Shown here: piece by piece, positions 11,958 through 22,681 of the stretch | Layout: each line of letters begins with the position of its first letter | Numbering within the stretch: the first letter of the stretch is position 1 | Translations under genes and position numbers: made by a program | Assembly (NCBI RefSeq): GCF_018780565.1 | Contig: NZ_JADMJN010000008.1 | Span: 1 to 64,000, forward strand | Reading direction: 5' to 3' | Origin: Rhodoferax sp. | GTDB lineage: Bacteria > Pseudomonadota > Gammaproteobacteria > Burkholderiales > Burkholderiaceae_C | Length of the DNA: 64,000 bases | Notes under the pieces: model-generated | Database searches by the model: none | Seen by the model: the letters and a program-made list of their open reading frames with translations, nothing else | What the model was told of the DNA's origin: nothing

Positions 11958-12248
11958 GTGTCCATACCCAGCCATCCCGATCAGCCGCGCAGCGAGTCGC
12001 TCATAGAGTACCCGTCGCTCTTTCCCATTAAAGTCATGGGCCTCAAAGTGGACGGCCTGGTGCATGCCGTCACCATGGTCGCCGCCCAGTTTGACCCCGA
12101 CTTTGATGCCAGCACGATTGAGTTGCGAGAGAGCAAGGGCGGCAAATACCTGGGCGTGACCATTACCGTTACCGCAACCAGCCGGGAGCAGCTCGACGAG
12201 TTGTACCGCACGCTGAGCACACATCCCATGGTCAAAGTGGTGCTGTAA
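11958..12248 (+). CDS. ybeD: YbeD/DUF493 family protein
   Basis: A 96-residue protein of the YbeD family, with the ACT-like core [32 protein letters not shown] and HPMVKVVL. It starts with GTG at 11958, placed by the [11 protein letters not shown] leader common in this group. In enterobacteria ybeD lies immediately before lipB, as here, with 4 bp between them, so the three genes ybeD-lipB-lipA are one operon. YbeD's role is unknown; a small-molecule-binding regulatory role has been proposed from its fold. Confidence 0.9.
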   Translation: MSIPSHPDQPRSESLIEYPSLFPIKVMGLKVDGLVHAVTMVAAQFDPDFDASTIELRESKGGKYLGVTITVTATSREQLDELYRTLSTHPMVKVVL

Positions 12249-12252
12249 GGCG

Positions 12253-12966
12253 GTGGATATCCTCGTTTCCAACCTAGGCCGCGTGGACTATCTCCCCACC
12301 TATGTTGCCATGCAGGAATTTACCGAAAAGAGAGGCACTCCCCCCTCGTCGGATATGCCTGATCAGCTATTGATTTGTGAGCATCCACCCGTCTTCACTC
12401 AAGGTCTGGCGGGCAAAGCCGAGCATATTTTCAATCCAGCCGACATCCCCGTGGTGCAAACCAACCGTGGCGGACAGGTCACCTACCATGGCCCCGGCCA
12501 GGTGGTGGCGTATCCGCTGATCGACCTCAAGCGGGCCGGGTATTTCGTCAAGGAATACGTGTACCGCCTTGAGGAAGCGATCATCCGCACCCTGGCGCAT
12601 TTTGGCGTCACCGGGCACCGGGTAGCCGGTGCGCCCGGTATCTATGTGCGTCTGGACGACCCGACCTCTCACGCCATGCTGCCCCAGCGCCCCAGCAAGT
12701 CGACAGCAGCGCAGGGCCGTGGCTCTGACCCCGATTTCGCCGGACTGGGCAAAATCGGTGCTTTGGGCATCAAGGTCAGCCGCAACTGCACCTACCACGG
12801 TGCGGCGCTCAATGTGGCGATGGACCTGGAACCCTTCGCCCGCATCAACCCCTGCGGTTACGCCCGGTTGCAGACCGTGGACCTTTCTACAATCGGCGTA
12901 TCCGTTGGCTGGGCCGAGGCCGCCGACGTTTTGAGCCACAAGCTCGTAACCTATCTGGCGCCCTGA
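12253..12966 (+). CDS. lipB: Octanoyl-ACP:protein octanoyltransferase
   Basis: A 237-residue LipB that transfers octanoate from acyl carrier protein to lipoyl domains, the first step of lipoate synthesis. The motif [12 protein letters not shown] is at 72-83. The catalytic pair is Lys167 in [11 protein letters not shown] and Cys201 in INPCGY. It starts at GTG 12253. Compared with short LipB proteins there is a loop of about 30 residues between GIYV and KIGALG (about 133-165), rich in Ser, Gly and Asp, which I regard as a lineage-specific surface insertion. It is followed 16 bp later by lipA. Confidence 0.95.
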   Translation: MDILVSNLGRVDYLPTYVAMQEFTEKRGTPPSSDMPDQLLICEHPPVFTQGLAGKAEHIFNPADIPVVQTNRGGQVTYHGPGQVVAYPLIDLKRAGYFVKEYVYRLEEAIIRTLAHFGVTGHRVAGAPGIYVRLDDPTSHAMLPQRPSKSTAAQGRGSDPDFAGLGKIGALGIKVSRNCTYHGAALNVAMDLEPFARINPCGYARLQTVDLSTIGVSVGWAEAADVLSHKLVTYLAP

Positions 12967-12982
12967 TACCGGCGTCCACACC

Positions 12983-13990
12983 ATGAGCCACACCGACCCC
13001 GCCGCCAACCCCACGGTCCGCGAAGCCCAGACCACCGAAACCTACGATCCGCTGGCCAAGCAAAAGGCTGCCGCCAAGCTGTCGCGCATCCCGGTCAAGG
13101 TGGTGCAAGGCGAAATGCTGAAGAAACCGAACTGGATTCGCGTCAAGGCGGGCTCGCCTTCGACCCGTTTTTACGAAATCAAGGACGTGCTGCGTGCCAA
13201 CAAGCTGGTCACCGTGTGTGAAGAGGCCAGCTGTCCCAATATCGGTGAATGCTTTGGCAAGGGCACGGCCACCTTCATGATCATGGGCGACAAGTGCACC
13301 CGGCGTTGCCCGTTTTGCGACGTGGGCCACGGCCGACCCGACCCGCTGGACGCGCACGAGCCGGAAAACCTGGCCAAGACAATTGCTGCGCTCAAACTCC
13401 AATACGTGGTCATCACCAGCGTGGACCGCGATGACCTGCGCGACGGCGGTGCCCAACACTTTGTGGACTGCATCTTGCGCATCCGCGAACTCTCGCCCAG
13501 TACGCAGATCGAGGTGCTGGTGCCCGACTTCCGCGGTCGCGACGACCGCGCACTCAAGATCCTGCAGGCCGCACCCCCCGATGTGATGAACCACAACCTG
13601 GAAACCGCGCCCCGCCTGTACAAAGAGGCCCGCCCCGGCAGCGACTACCTGTTCAGTCTGAACCTGCTCAAGAAGTTCAAGGAGCAGCACCCCAACGTAC
13701 CCACCAAGAGCGGCATCATGGTCGGCTTGGGCGAAACCGACGAAGAGGTGCTGCAAGTGATGCAGGACATGCGCGACCACAACATCGAGATGCTGACCAT
13801 TGGTCAATACCTGGCACCCAGCACGGCCCACCTGACGGTCAAGCGCTACGTACACCCAGACACCTTCAAAATGTTCGAGGCGAAAGCCTATGAGATGGGC
13901 TTCAAGCACGCCGCCGTAGGGGCGATGGTGCGCTCAAGCTACCACGCCGACCAGCAGGCCGGCCATGCACTGGGGATTCCTACCTCCTGA
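12983..13990 (+). CDS. lipA: Lipoyl synthase
   Basis: A 335-residue radical SAM enzyme that inserts two sulfurs into octanoyl chains. The auxiliary 4Fe-4S cluster cysteines are Cys79, Cys84 and Cys90 ([12 protein letters not shown]). The radical SAM cluster cysteines are Cys105, Cys109 and Cys112 (CTRRCPFC). The C-terminal RSSYHAD supplies the conserved Ser ligand. All key residues are present and the length is normal. It is the last gene of ybeD-lipB-lipA; a 17-bp palindrome (13999-14015) follows. Confidence 0.98.
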   Translation: MSHTDPAANPTVREAQTTETYDPLAKQKAAAKLSRIPVKVVQGEMLKKPNWIRVKAGSPSTRFYEIKDVLRANKLVTVCEEASCPNIGECFGKGTATFMIMGDKCTRRCPFCDVGHGRPDPLDAHEPENLAKTIAALKLQYVVITSVDRDDLRDGGAQHFVDCILRIRELSPSTQIEVLVPDFRGRDDRALKILQAAPPDVMNHNLETAPRLYKEARPGSDYLFSLNLLKKFKEQHPNVPTKSGIMVGLGETDEEVLQVMQDMRDHNIEMLTIGQYLAPSTAHLTVKRYVHPDTFKMFEAKAYEMGFKHAAVGAMVRSSYHADQQAGHALGIPTS

Positions 13991-13998
13991 CTCATTTA

Positions 13999-14015
13999 GC
14001 TATTTAATTAATAGC
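13999..14015. repeat. 17-bp palindromic repeat, copy 1 (GCTAT-N7-ATAGC)
   Basis: GCTATTTAATTAATAGC lies just after the lipA stop. The same 17-bp layout occurs at 25195 and 56276 with perfect arms, and at 787, 19468 and 53692 with imperfect arms. The flanking GC-rich DNA makes these AT-rich palindromes stand out. The origin is unknown. Confidence 0.6.
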
Positions 14016-14053
14016 AAATTGGTCAGCGGAGACAAGGACCAGACGCTAATTCA

Positions 14054-17000
14054 ATGACAATTTCTGCTCACGCCAAAGGTCTCTGGTTCGACCCACGTTC
14101 GCTGGAGAAGCTGGCGGACAGCGGGGCCTGGTCGCGCGGGCTGATGCTCTATCGCAGCCAGAAGGTACTGAGTCTGGACATCGAGCCAGCGGGCGACCAC
14201 TGGGTGCTGATGGGCGAGGTGCAGGGCAGCCAGCGCAACCCGTATGAAGTGTCAGTCGACATGGCGATCACACCCCAGGGCACGGTGGCTTACTGGGACA
14301 GCGATTGCGAATGCCCCGTGGGCGACGACTGCAAACATGGCGTGGCGCTGATGCTCAAGGCCGCCTACCAGGGTTTGCAATTGCTGGGCGGTGACGCGCC
14401 GGATGCGCGCAACTCGACACCCTCTGCGCCCTCGCCCGAACAGGTTGAAGCGATCCGCCAAGCGGCCATCGCGCGCGCGGCTGAGATGGCCCGACTGGAA
14501 GCTGAGGCCAAGCTGATGGCCTGGCTGCAAGAGATGGACCGCGCCAATGGCGTGGTCGTGGAAAGCCCCCAGGCCAACGAGCGCCCCGAGCAGTTTCTGT
14601 ACTTGTTGACCGTACATGGCGGCCAGGGACCCAAGCCGCAGCTGCAAATCGAAGCGATGGTGTCTTACCCCAAAGTCACCGGCGGCTGGGCCAAGCCGCG
14701 GGCCATCAAGACCCCGCCGTACAAAGGTCTGCCCGTGTATGACCGCGCCAGCGCGACCGATCATGAGGTGCTGGAGCTCATTCGCGCCATGCCCAACACG
14801 CAGAATTTTCGCTACTCCTATGCCTTCAGTGCCAGCGCGGTGCTGCAAGGCCAGGTGGGATTGCTCGCGCTGCAACAGGCCGCCAGCACCGGACGGCTGG
14901 TTCTGGAAGACAGCAAGGGCAACCCGGGTGCGGCCATTCAATGGGGTCCGACCCAGACCCTGCGCTGGGAATGGCATGAAGTGCCCAGCCTGCACACCCC
15001 CGAGCCCAGTTGGGCCTTGCGCGCAAAGCTGCCCAATGCTTCTGCCAGGCTGTGCCTGAACCAACCCCCGCTTTATCTGGATGCCACCCAGGGCTTGTGC
15101 GGTCTGGTGCAGGCGCAGGGTATTCCACCGGCCCAGCTGGAGGTGCTGCTGAAAGCACCCCCGCTCAAGCCCGAGGCCTTGAAAAAGCACCAACTCGCGT
15201 TGATGCAGAGACTGGGTAACTTGCCCATGCCACCGGTGCTGCAAGAACTCATCCCGCTGAAAGACATTGCCCCCGTACCCTGCCTGCATCTCTCGCCCAG
15301 CTTGCCCGAGGATGCGCCCCACATTGGCATGATCCGGGCTGTGTTGCGCTTTGACTATGGCGGCCACCGCGGTTGGTGGGCCGGCAAGGGCCAGGCTGTG
15401 GTGATTGAAGACGCACAAGGACGCTTTTTGCTGCACCGTGACACCGAAGCCGAGTTCGATGCGATGAGCCGCCTGATGGACGTCGGCTTGCACGCGGGCG
15501 ATGGTGGCTTGTTCAGCATCCCCGGCAATGAGTCGCAGCAACCGTGGCTGCACTGGGCCGACGACAACTACAGCGTGCTCAAAGATGCCGGTTTTGTGGT
15601 GACGCTGGACGACGCACTGACCGGTTGGATCACCCACGCCGATGGACTGGACGTGAACCTGCACGCGCAGGGCGATGACGAGGCCACCTCGCCCTGGTTT
15701 GACCTGTCTCTGGGCATGGAGATCAACGGCCAGCGCCATAACATTCTGCCCTGGCTGCCGGACCTGATTGCCGCTGCCGCCAGCAGCCCGCTGGACCCCG
15801 AAACCGGCCAGCCCAACATTCCCCCTTTTGTCTACGTGCGCTCCAGTGTGAGCAAGGGCTTTATCCGCCTGCCCACCGACGCGCTCAGGCCCTGGATGGC
15901 CGCGCTGCTGGAGATGGTGGGCGACCGCAGCCACGATTTCACCGCCGACAGCCTCAAGCTGTCGCGCCTGGACGCCATGCGGGCTACCGCAGCGCTGGGT
16001 GAAGGCGCGGTATGGGAAGGTGCGCAGGCTTTGCGCGACATGGTGCAAGGCTTGAGCGGCCGCGCCGAGTTGCCCAACGTGCCGGTGCCCAGCAGCGTAG
16101 TGGCCAGCCTGCGCCCCTACCAGCAGCAGGGCCTGAACTGGTTGCAGTTTTTGCGCGCTCATGGCCTGGGCGGCATTCTGGCCGACGACATGGGCCTGGG
16201 TAAAACCCTGCAAACCCTGGCTCACATCCAGGTCGAAAAAGACGCCGGCCGATTGACCCAGCCCGCACTCATCATTGCCCCGGTCAGCCTGATGGGCAAC
16301 TGGCTGCGCGAGGCCCAACGCTTTTGCCCGCAGCTGCGCAGCATGGTGCTGCACGGCAAAGAGCGCCACGATGCGGCCCACGCCATGGCCGAACACGACA
16401 TCGTGATTGCGCCCTACTCGCTCTTGCACCGCGACAAGGAACGCTGGCTGGAGATGCAGTGGCACCTGGTGGTGCTGGATGAAGCGCAGAACATCAAAAA
16501 CGCCAGCACCCACGCCGCGCAAGTGGTGGGTCAGCTGCAAACACGGCATCGCCTGTGCCTGTCCGGCACCCCGATGGAAAACCATCTGGGCGAGATCTGG
16601 AGCCTGTTCCACTTCCTGATGCCCGGGTTTTTGGGCAGCCAGGCGCGCTTCAAGGAGTTGTTCCGCAACCCTATCGAAAAACAGGGCGACCCGGACCGAC
16701 TGACCCAGCTGCGCGCCCGCATCACGCCTTTCATGCTGCGCCGAACCAAGGCGCTGGTGGCCAGTGAGTTGCCGCCCAAAGTGGAGACGGTGATGCGCGT
16801 GGAGTTATCGGGCAAACAGGCCGACCTGTACGAAACCATCCGCTTGGGAATGGAAAAAACCGTGCGCGAGGCGCTCACGAGCAAAGGGCTGGCCAAGTCG
16901 CAGATCACGATTCTGGATGCGCTTTTGAAGCTGCGCCAGGTCTGCTGCGACCCCAGCCTGCTGAAGCTGCCTGCCGCGCAAAAAGTCAAGACCTCGGCCA

Positions 17001-17512
17001 AGCTGGAACAGCTGATGGAGCTGCTGCCCGAGATGGTGAGCGAGGGGCGGCGCATTTTGCTGTTTTCACAGTTCACCAGCATGCTCACGCTGATCGAGGC
17101 TGAGCTGAAACAACGCAACATTCCCTGGGTCAAACTCACCGGCCAGAGCCAGAACCGCGATGCGCTGATTGAGCAATTCACCAGCGGCGCCGTGCCCATT
17201 TTCCTGATCAGCCTCAAAGCCGGTGGCGTGGGCCTGAACCTGCCACAGGCCGATACCGTGATCCACTACGACCCCTGGTGGAACCCCGCGGCAGAAGCCC
17301 AGGCCACCGACCGCGCGCACCGCATCGGCCAGACGCACACCGTCTTTGTCTACAAACTGGTAGCGCAAGGCACCATCGAAGAGCGCATCCTGGCGCTGCA
17401 GGAGCGCAAGGCCGCCTTGAGCGAGAGCATGTACAGCGGCGCCACCGGGCGCAAGCAGCCGCTGTTCACCGAAGGGGACCTGGCGGAGTTGCTCCGGCCG
17501 CTGTCGGATTAA
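14054..17512 (+). CDS. SNF2-family DEAD-like helicase with SWIM zinc finger
   Basis: A 1152-residue protein. A SWIM zinc finger with the ligands Cys85-x-Cys87-x5-Cys93-x-His95 is near the N-terminus. A long middle region of unassigned sequence follows (about 110-690). The SNF2 ATPase then occupies about 690-1150: Walker [13 protein letters not shown] box, motif [16 protein letters not shown], and the helicase C domain with [39 protein letters not shown]. Such proteins (the bacterial HepA/RapA-like SWIM-SNF2 group) translocate on double-stranded DNA to remodel protein-DNA complexes. No nuclease or methylase neighbour is present, so a defence-island role is not supported. It starts 39 bp after a palindromic repeat and reads alone. 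Confidence 0.9.
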   Translation: MTISAHAKGLWFDPRSLEKLADSGAWSRGLMLYRSQKVLSLDIEPAGDHWVLMGEVQGSQRNPYEVSVDMAITPQGTVAYWDSDCECPVGDDCKHGVALMLKAAYQGLQLLGGDAPDARNSTPSAPSPEQVEAIRQAAIARAAEMARLEAEAKLMAWLQEMDRANGVVVESPQANERPEQFLYLLTVHGGQGPKPQLQIEAMVSYPKVTGGWAKPRAIKTPPYKGLPVYDRASATDHEVLELIRAMPNTQNFRYSYAFSASAVLQGQVGLLALQQAASTGRLVLEDSKGNPGAAIQWGPTQTLRWEWHEVPSLHTPEPSWALRAKLPNASARLCLNQPPLYLDATQGLCGLVQAQGIPPAQLEVLLKAPPLKPEALKKHQLALMQRLGNLPMPPVLQELIPLKDIAPVPCLHLSPSLPEDAPHIGMIRAVLRFDYGGHRGWWAGKGQAVVIEDAQGRFLLHRDTEAEFDAMSRLMDVGLHAGDGGLFSIPGNESQQPWLHWADDNYSVLKDAGFVVTLDDALTGWITHADGLDVNLHAQGDDEATSPWFDLSLGMEINGQRHNILPWLPDLIAAAASSPLDPETGQPNIPPFVYVRSSVSKGFIRLPTDALRPWMAALLEMVGDRSHDFTADSLKLSRLDAMRATAALGEGAVWEGAQALRDMVQGLSGRAELPNVPVPSSVVASLRPYQQQGLNWLQFLRAHGLGGILADDMGLGKTLQTLAHIQVEKDAGRLTQPALIIAPVSLMGNWLREAQRFCPQLRSMVLHGKERHDAAHAMAEHDIVIAPYSLLHRDKERWLEMQWHLVVLDEAQNIKNASTHAAQVVGQLQTRHRLCLSGTPMENHLGEIWSLFHFLMPGFLGSQARFKELFRNPIEKQGDPDRLTQLRARITPFMLRRTKALVASELPPKVETVMRVELSGKQADLYETIRLGMEKTVREALTSKGLAKSQITILDALLKLRQVCCDPSLLKLPAAQKVKTSAKLEQLMELLPEMVSEGRRILLFSQFTSMLTLIEAELKQRNIPWVKLTGQSQNRDALIEQFTSGAVPIFLISLKAGGVGLNLPQADTVIHYDPWWNPAAEAQATDRAHRIGQTHTVFVYKLVAQGTIEERILALQERKAALSESMYSGATGRKQPLFTEGDLAELLRPLSD

Positions 17513-17518
17513 GCGGTC

Positions 17519-18322
17519 TCAGGACGCTTTTTCGTTGAACATCATGGTGCGGCCACCGTCAACGACCAAATCATGGCAGTTGACAAAGCGCGCATCGTCG
17601 CTGGCGAGATACAGGGCGCCATAGGCAATGTCCATGGCGTGGCCGGCGAAGGGCAATGGCGTTGCTTTGGCCAGGCTAGCCTCCAGCTTGGCCATTTTTC
17701 TGGCGTTGTCTTCTGCGCTCAAGGTGTTGGCGCGTGCCGAGCCGCCCCAGAAGATCGGCGTCGGGATCGCCCCCGGTGCGATCGAGTTCACCCGAATGTT
17801 GTGGGGCCCCAATTCAACGCCAGCCAACTTGGTGTAGTGCGTCACGGCCACCTTGGCAGCCGAGTAAATGGCCGCGCCTTGTCCATAACGAATCGCGGCA
17901 ATGCTACTGTTGTTGATGATGGAGCCGCCCCCGTTATTTTTGAGCGCGGGAATGGCGTGCTTGATTCCGAGCACCACGCTGCCCAAGAGCAGTTGCATCG
18001 CGTAGCCAAAGTCTTCGGGCGTGATGGTTTCCAGGTCGCCCTTGGTGGGCCCGCCAGCGTTGTTGAACAACACATCCAGTTTGCCGAATTTCTGCACAGC
18101 GAGATCCATCACGCCTTTGATGTCGGCTTCCTGCATCACATCCGCCTGCGCGTAAAGCGCGTGATTGCCAAGGCGCTGGGCAATCGCCTGGCCCTTGTCG
18201 GCGGAGCGGCCCACGATGAGCACTTTGCAGCCCTCGCGAACAAACAGTTCGGCGGTGGCTTCGCCAATGCCGCTGGTAGCGCCGGTAATAACAGCGACTT
18301 TGCCTTCTAAACGTTGACCCAT
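17519..18322 (-). CDS. Short-chain dehydrogenase/reductase (SDR)
   Basis: A 267-residue classical SDR oxidoreductase. The N-terminal cofactor motif TGATSGIGEA is at about 13-22. NNAGG appears in the fourth strand, and the catalytic Tyr and Lys lie in the YSAAKVAVTHYTK segment after a conserved Ser. The protein ends GGRTMMFNEKAS. ATG 18322 (MGQRLEGKVAVITG) was chosen over an upstream frame extension because the cofactor motif then begins at the usual distance; AGGAAGAATC lies upstream. The substrate cannot be predicted. It is convergent with the SNF2 gene (6-bp gap) and divergent from the thioesterase at 18475. Confidence 0.9.
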   Translation of the reverse strand: MGQRLEGKVAVITGATSGIGEATAELFVREGCKVLIVGRSADKGQAIAQRLGNHALYAQADVMQEADIKGVMDLAVQKFGKLDVLFNNAGGPTKGDLETITPEDFGYAMQLLLGSVVLGIKHAIPALKNNGGGSIINNSSIAAIRYGQGAAIYSAAKVAVTHYTKLAGVELGPHNIRVNSIAPGAIPTPIFWGGSARANTLSAEDNARKMAKLEASLAKATPLPFAGHAMDIAYGALYLASDDARFVNCHDLVVDGGRTMMFNEKAS

Positions 18323-18474
18323 GATTCTTCCTTGTTGGAGGATGTCGAAAATTCCAGCATGTGCTGACCACATGGCGGGACTATGCCCTGTTTATAAGGC
18401 ATGCTGGCTCAAGGCAACAGAGTGAGCGCATTCAGAAGTTACGATTGACACTTTCAAAATCCAAGCCAACTCTC

Positions 18475-18903
18475 ATGCCACGCATCCAGCTCGTTCCCGC
18501 GCCAAACTACCCGTTTGTCACGGAAGTGCAGATTTACATCAGCCACGTCAATCAGGGCGGGCACCTCGACAACGCTCAACTGCTCACACTGGTGTCCGAG
18601 GCACGGCTTCGGTTTTTTACCTGGCTGAGTTATTTTGAGTCGGATGTGGAAGGCACCAACATCGTGGTGGGCGACATCGTGGCGCAGTACAAGTCCGAAG
18701 GCTTCCATGGCGAGACCATGCGCATTGAAATGGCCCCGACCGATTTCAACAAGTATGGCTTTGACCTGCAGTTCCGCATGAGCGACAAGGCGACGGGTCG
18801 GGAGGTGGCGCTGGGCAAAATTGGGATCGTCTTCGTTACCCGCACCAACCGTAAGGTGGCCTTGATTCCAGCGGCCTTTATGACTCGGCTACGCCAACTT
18901 TAA
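18475..18903 (+). CDS. Hotdog-fold acyl-CoA thioesterase
   Basis: A 142-residue protein of the 4-hydroxybenzoyl-CoA thioesterase/YbgC-like hotdog group. It shows the pattern VNQGGHLDNAQLLTLVSEARLRFF, where an Asn/Asp early in the central helix is the usual catalytic position, and ends with strands GKIGIVFVTRTNRKVA. The likely reaction is hydrolysis of an acyl-CoA, but the chain or substrate is not evident. ATG 18475 was chosen as the start of the conserved fold. Its last 26 bp overlap the end of the convergent gene at 18878. Confidence 0.8.
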   Translation: MPRIQLVPAPNYPFVTEVQIYISHVNQGGHLDNAQLLTLVSEARLRFFTWLSYFESDVEGTNIVVGDIVAQYKSEGFHGETMRIEMAPTDFNKYGFDLQFRMSDKATGREVALGKIGIVFVTRTNRKVALIPAAFMTRLRQL

Positions 18904-19360
18904 ACTGGGCTTCCACCCAAGCTACCGCACTGCTGCGGTTGAGCTTGAACGAAGGCGCTACACGCGCCTGGGCCAAGGTGTCACCGCCATCGTCCTGCGC
19001 GCTCAGCACGGCGTAGGGATTGTCTTCATCGGGCACGATGTCCAGCAACACGGTCACGCGAGCTGAGCCCACGGACACGGTAATGCTCTGGTGCAGCGAG
19101 GCATGCAATTGCTGCTCTTGCCGACGCACAAACTCTGAAGCTGTTTTGACCAGCGTACTGAAGGCATTGCCGTCCAGCGGCTTGGGATTTTTCTTGTCGC
19201 GCCCCATGGTCCATGGTCCAACCAGGGCGGGTTCGGGCTCGCCGTCTTTGGTCATGGCCACGGCCCAGCCATCATCGTCTTCGTTCTTGATGACGCGTGC
19301 AGTCCAGCCGTCGCCACTCCACAAACGAGGTTCCTGAATTTTGGTGGGCAGGTCAGTCAC
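18878..19360 (-). CDS. Conserved hypothetical protein
   Basis: A 160-residue soluble acidic protein beginning MTDLPTKIQEPRLWSGDGWTARV. It has many Trp and Asp residues and the stretches DDDGWAVAMTKDGEPEPALVG and VTVLLDIVPDEDNPYAVL. I do not recognise the family and see no membrane span, signal peptide or catalytic motif. Codon use is like its neighbours. It overlaps the thioesterase gene tail to tail by 26 bp. Confidence 0.7.
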   Translation of the reverse strand: MTDLPTKIQEPRLWSGDGWTARVIKNEDDDGWAVAMTKDGEPEPALVGPWTMGRDKKNPKPLDGNAFSTLVKTASEFVRRQEQQLHASLHQSITVSVGSARVTVLLDIVPDEDNPYAVLSAQDDGGDTLAQARVAPSFKLNRSSAVAWVEAQFKVGVAES

Positions 19361-19467
19361 AGGTAGGCAATCGGTAAAAAGGGTGGGCGGGGCAAACTAT
19401 GCCTGGAGCGAGGATGCTACCTGAGATGGGGTGAGGGATCGCCCCAGCCGCTCAGAATACTCAATTA

Positions 19468-19484
19468 GCTCCTAATTAGATAGC
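19468..19484. repeat. 17-bp palindromic repeat, degenerate copy (GCTCC-N7-ATAGC)
   Basis: GCTCCTAATTAGATAGC matches the GCTAT-N7-ATAGC layout in its right arm and AT-rich core but has two mismatches in the left arm. It lies in the 175-bp gap upstream of the S33 hydrolase gene. Confidence 0.45.
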
Positions 19485-19535
19485 ATACCTGCTATATTTT
19501 ACGTTGGCCTTTGGCTTATTTGATGGCCAAATACA

Positions 19536-20465
19536 ATGCTTTGCATGCCCACGCAAACGCCCGCCCCAATTTCCCCACCAACCTGGGACAGCGGCTGGCT
19601 GGACGCCGGCGATGGCCATCGCCTGTACTACGAACAATGGGGACGCCCCGACGGGCCGGTAGCGCTGGTGCTGCACGGCGGGCCGGGTTCGGGGTTCACC
19701 GAGCGACTGCGCTCCTTCTTCGATCCGACGCAGTTCCGCGTGATCGCCTTTGACCAGCGCGGCTGCGGTCGCAGCACCCCGCGCGGGGAATGCCAGCACA
19801 ACACCACCGAGCACTTACTGGCCGACATCGAGTGTCTGCGCCACGCGCTGGGCGTGCAGCGCTGGCTGGTGGTCGGTGGGTCCTGGGGCGCGACGCTGGC
19901 CTTGGCCTACGCCACCCGCTTTCGCGCACCGGTAGCGGGCTTGCTGCTGCGGGGCTTCTTCTGGCCCGAGGCTAAGTCCATCGACGAGTTTTTTGCTGAC
20001 CGGCCCTGGCGACAATGGGCGACGCAACTCGATGCGGCAACCCGGCTTGAGCGGCATGCGGCCGCGCGCGCATGGTGGCAATGGGAACTGTCGCGCTCGG
20101 GGCCCAATGCTGAAACCGCACCCAACTTGCCTGCGTTATCCGAGCCGCAGCTGGACGCCCTGTGTGACCGCTACCGCGTGCAAGCCCATTACCTGCAGCA
20201 CGCCTGTTGGCTGGATGACGCGAACCTGGGGCGCGGCGCGGCGGACTGGTCAGGCTTGCCGATTCAGTTTTTGCATGGCGCGGCGGATCGGGTCTGTGCG
20301 CTGGCTCCCGCCGAACACGTACACGGCTGGCTGGCCGGCAGTAGCTGGCGCGCGGTTGAAGGCGCAGGGCATGACCCGTTTCACCCGGCCATGGCGCAGG
20401 CCATGCGCGACGCTTTGAACGTATTCGCGCAGAGCGGCCGCTTCAGCCCAAATCCGGCAGCTTGA
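19536..20465 (+). CDS. pip: S33 family alpha/beta hydrolase, probable proline iminopeptidase
   Basis: A 309-residue cytoplasmic alpha/beta hydrolase with the proline iminopeptidase signatures. These are the oxyanion-hole segment HGGPGSG, then [13 protein letters not shown], and the nucleophile elbow [13 protein letters not shown], with the His in [11 protein letters not shown]. These enzymes release N-terminal proline from peptides. The start may be ATG 19536 or ATG 19545 (MPTQTPAP). It converges on pqqE with a 23-bp overlap, so it is not in the pqq operon. Whether it helps trim the PqqA peptide is only speculation; the known PqqA peptidases belong to another family. Confidence 0.85.
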   Translation: MLCMPTQTPAPISPPTWDSGWLDAGDGHRLYYEQWGRPDGPVALVLHGGPGSGFTERLRSFFDPTQFRVIAFDQRGCGRSTPRGECQHNTTEHLLADIECLRHALGVQRWLVVGGSWGATLALAYATRFRAPVAGLLLRGFFWPEAKSIDEFFADRPWRQWATQLDAATRLERHAAARAWWQWELSRSGPNAETAPNLPALSEPQLDALCDRYRVQAHYLQHACWLDDANLGRGAADWSGLPIQFLHGAADRVCALAPAEHVHGWLAGSSWRAVEGAGHDPFHPAMAQAMRDALNVFAQSGRFSPNPAA

Positions 20466-21642
20466 GTGCGGCGGCACTCAGCGCCCGCGAGTTGCTGTCG
20501 GTACGAAACACCAGCGGCTTCCAATGGGCATCCTTGACACCTTGGGTATCGCTCTCTTCGGCCCGCGTTGCTGCAGCCCGCACAATGGCCACCACCTGCT
20601 CGTGTTGGGGCGACTTGGCGCACACCGGATCGGTGGCGGCAGCGTCGCCCGTGAGCATGTAGGCCTGGCAGCGGCAGCCACCAAAATCCTTGTGCCGCTC
20701 ATCGCAGGAGCGGCAGGGTTCCTGCATCCAGGCTTCACCGCGAAAGGCGTTGAAACCAGTGCTGTGGTGCCAGATGTCGGCGATGGAATGCTCGCGCACC
20801 GAGGGGAATTTCAAGCCTGGCAGGTCGCGCGCGTTGTGGCAGGGCAGCGCCATGCCATCGGGTGCGACGGTCAGGAAGACGCTGCCCCAGCCGTTCATGC
20901 AGGCTTTGGGTCGCTCTTCAAAATAATCAGGCACCACGTACAGCAACTGGCAGCGCGCGCCAATGCGGGTGCGGTAGTCGTTGACCACGGCTTCGGCGGC
21001 CTGCAACTGCTCGCGCGTGGGCATGAGTTGCTCACGGTTGAGCATGGCCCAGCCGTAGTACTGGGTGTTGGCCAGCTCCAGGTATTCGGCACCAATTTCC
21101 AGCGCGAGGTCAATAATGGCACCGATATGCGGCAGGTTGTGCCGGTGCATCACGCAATTCATGACCATCGGGTAGTCATGGGCCTTGATGAGATCGGCCA
21201 CTTTGCGCTTGAGCTCAAAGGTTTTGGTGCTGCTCAGAAAGTCATTGAGCTCGCGCGTGGAATCCTGAAACGACAATTGGATGTGGTCCAGGCCCGCATC
21301 CTTGAGGGCACGAATGCGCGGCTCGGTCAGGCCCACGCCCGAGGTCAGCAGGTTGGTGTAATAGCCCAGCCGGTGCGCTTCAGCGACCAACACCTCCAGG
21401 TCGTCGCGCACCAGCGGCTCACCGCCCGAAAACCCCAGCTGCGTGGCGCCCAGGGCGCGTGCCTCGCGCAGCACTTTGATCCACTCGTCGGTCGTCAACT
21501 CATCACGCACGGCGGCGTGCTGCGTTGGGTTGTAGCAGAACACACAGTGCAACGGGCAGCGGTAGGTCAGCTCGGCCAATAGCCAGAACGGTGGTTTGAT
21601 GGCGTTGGCGCCTGATACGCCTGCAGTGGGGGCCAACATCAT
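20443..21642 (-). CDS. pqqE: PQQ biosynthesis radical SAM enzyme PqqE
   Basis: A 399-residue radical SAM-SPASM protein that forms the Glu-Tyr carbon-carbon cross-link in PqqA. The radical SAM cysteines are Cys29, Cys33 and Cys36 (CPLHCVFC). The SPASM region contains [31 protein letters not shown] and a late Cys in [11 protein letters not shown]. It starts ATGATG at 21642, 2 bp after pqqD. The C-terminal 40 residues after the last motif form a variable tail. It is the last gene of the pqqABCDE operon. Confidence 0.97.
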   Translation of the reverse strand: MMLAPTAGVSGANAIKPPFWLLAELTYRCPLHCVFCYNPTQHAAVRDELTTDEWIKVLREARALGATQLGFSGGEPLVRDDLEVLVAEAHRLGYYTNLLTSGVGLTEPRIRALKDAGLDHIQLSFQDSTRELNDFLSSTKTFELKRKVADLIKAHDYPMVMNCVMHRHNLPHIGAIIDLALEIGAEYLELANTQYYGWAMLNREQLMPTREQLQAAEAVVNDYRTRIGARCQLLYVVPDYFEERPKACMNGWGSVFLTVAPDGMALPCHNARDLPGLKFPSVREHSIADIWHHSTGFNAFRGEAWMQEPCRSCDERHKDFGGCRCQAYMLTGDAAATDPVCAKSPQHEQVVAIVRAAATRAEESDTQGVKDAHWKPLVFRTDSNSRALSAAALKLPDLG

Positions 21643-21644
21643 GG

Positions 21645-21941
21645 CTAGATCAGCCAGCGACGCGCGTAAGCCTGCGCCAGCAACTGCTCAATCTGGCTAC
21701 GCAAACCGGCTTGTCCGAACGCCGTCTCCAGGTCAGCCACCAACGCGTCCACCGTGGTCTGGCCGTCGCAGCGCTTCATGATCTCGCCAGCCGAGGCGTT
21801 GAGCTGCACCATGCCTTCGGGATAGAGCAGTACATAGGCGTTCTGCACCTCTTCCCATTGCAGGCGAAACAGTTTGTTGAGGCGCGGTCGGGCATCGCCC
21901 GGGGGCGCAGTGGGTTCAGGTGCTGCTTGCGGTATTTCCAT
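21645..21941 (-). CDS. pqqD: PQQ biosynthesis peptide chaperone PqqD
   Basis: A 98-residue PqqD. The core runs [52 protein letters not shown] and a C-terminal helix ending ARRWLI. PqqD is a small winged-helix RRE-type protein that binds PqqA and presents it to PqqE. Its N-terminus has a Pro/Ala-rich extension of about 20 residues. ATG 21941 was chosen; a TTG at 21953 would add MALS. It lies between pqqC and pqqE with short spacers. Confidence 0.93.
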   Translation of the reverse strand: MEIPQAAPEPTAPPGDARPRLNKLFRLQWEEVQNAYVLLYPEGMVQLNASAGEIMKRCDGQTTVDALVADLETAFGQAGLRSQIEQLLAQAYARRWLI

Positions 21942-21970
21942 CGATAGTGCCAATAGGTTTCTGACGCAGC

Positions 21971-22681
21971 TCAGGCCGGATAGGCTGCGTCAATCGCATC
22001 CAGCATCGACCAGAGAATATCCAGCTTGAATTGCAGAATGTCGAGCGCGCGTTGCTGTTGCGACCGGGTCGTGAAATGTTCCAGAGTCACCCTCAGCCCG
22101 TGCTCCACATCGCGCGACGCCAGCGGAATGCGGCTGCGGAAATAGCTCAAGCCCGACGCCTCAATCCAGGGGTAATGAATCGGCCAGGTGGCGAGGCGAT
22201 CCTTGTGAATCTGCGGCGCAAACATTTCGGTCAGCGAGGAGCACACGGCCTCTTGCCACGGCGCGTGGCGCGCGAAATTGACATAGGCATCGCAGGCAAA
22301 ACGCACACCGGGCACCACCGCCTTGAGCGACCACAACTCATCGCGCTTCAGGCCCACAGCTTCACCCAGTCGCGTCCAGGCCTCCATGCCGCCGGCATGT
22401 TCACCTTCGAAATCATCTTGCCCATCGTGGTCCAGCATGCGCTGAATCCAGAGTCGGCGATGCGCCCGGTCCGGCATGTTGGACATGACGGCCGCGTCCT
22501 TGAGCGGAATGCACCATTGGTAATAGAAACGGTTGACGACCCAGCCGCGCACCTGCTCGGGCGAGCACTGGCCGCTGTTGAGGCGCACATTGAACTTATG
22601 GTGAATATGGTACGCCGCGCCTTTTTCGCGCAGACGGTTCTCAAATTCGACGGCGTCCCACGCCAGGGTGTGATCAGCCAT
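21971..22681 (-). CDS. pqqC: Pyrroloquinoline-quinone synthase PqqC
   Basis: A 236-residue cofactor-free oxidase that closes the ring and oxidises the precursor to PQQ. Family segments include [54 protein letters not shown] and [14 protein letters not shown]. The length is normal. ATG 22681 overlaps the end of pqqB by 8 bp, implying coupling. An ATG-like upstream extension in frame was rejected because it lies within pqqB. Confidence 0.97.
   Translation of the reverse strand: MADHTLAWDAVEFENRLREKGAAYHIHHKFNVRLNSGQCSPEQVRGWVVNRFYYQWCIPLKDAAVMSNMPDRAHRRLWIQRMLDHDGQDDFEGEHAGGMEAWTRLGEAVGLKRDELWSLKAVVPGVRFACDAYVNFARHAPWQEAVCSSLTEMFAPQIHKDRLATWPIHYPWIEASGLSYFRSRIPLASRDVEHGLRVTLEHFTTRSQQQRALDILQFKLDILWSMLDAIDAAYPA

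Noticed and set aside
14252..16612. A 786-codon open frame opposite the SNF2 gene
   Set aside because: It lacks domains and has shadow composition. The plus-strand frame has intact helicase motifs.
14054..17512. SNF2 helicase as part of a defence island
   Set aside because: No nuclease, methyltransferase, transposase or toxin gene is adjacent, and neighbours are housekeeping genes.
20524..21582. A 352-codon frame opposite pqqE
   Set aside because: pqqE has all cluster cysteines on the minus strand. The opposite frame is GC-rich shadow sequence.
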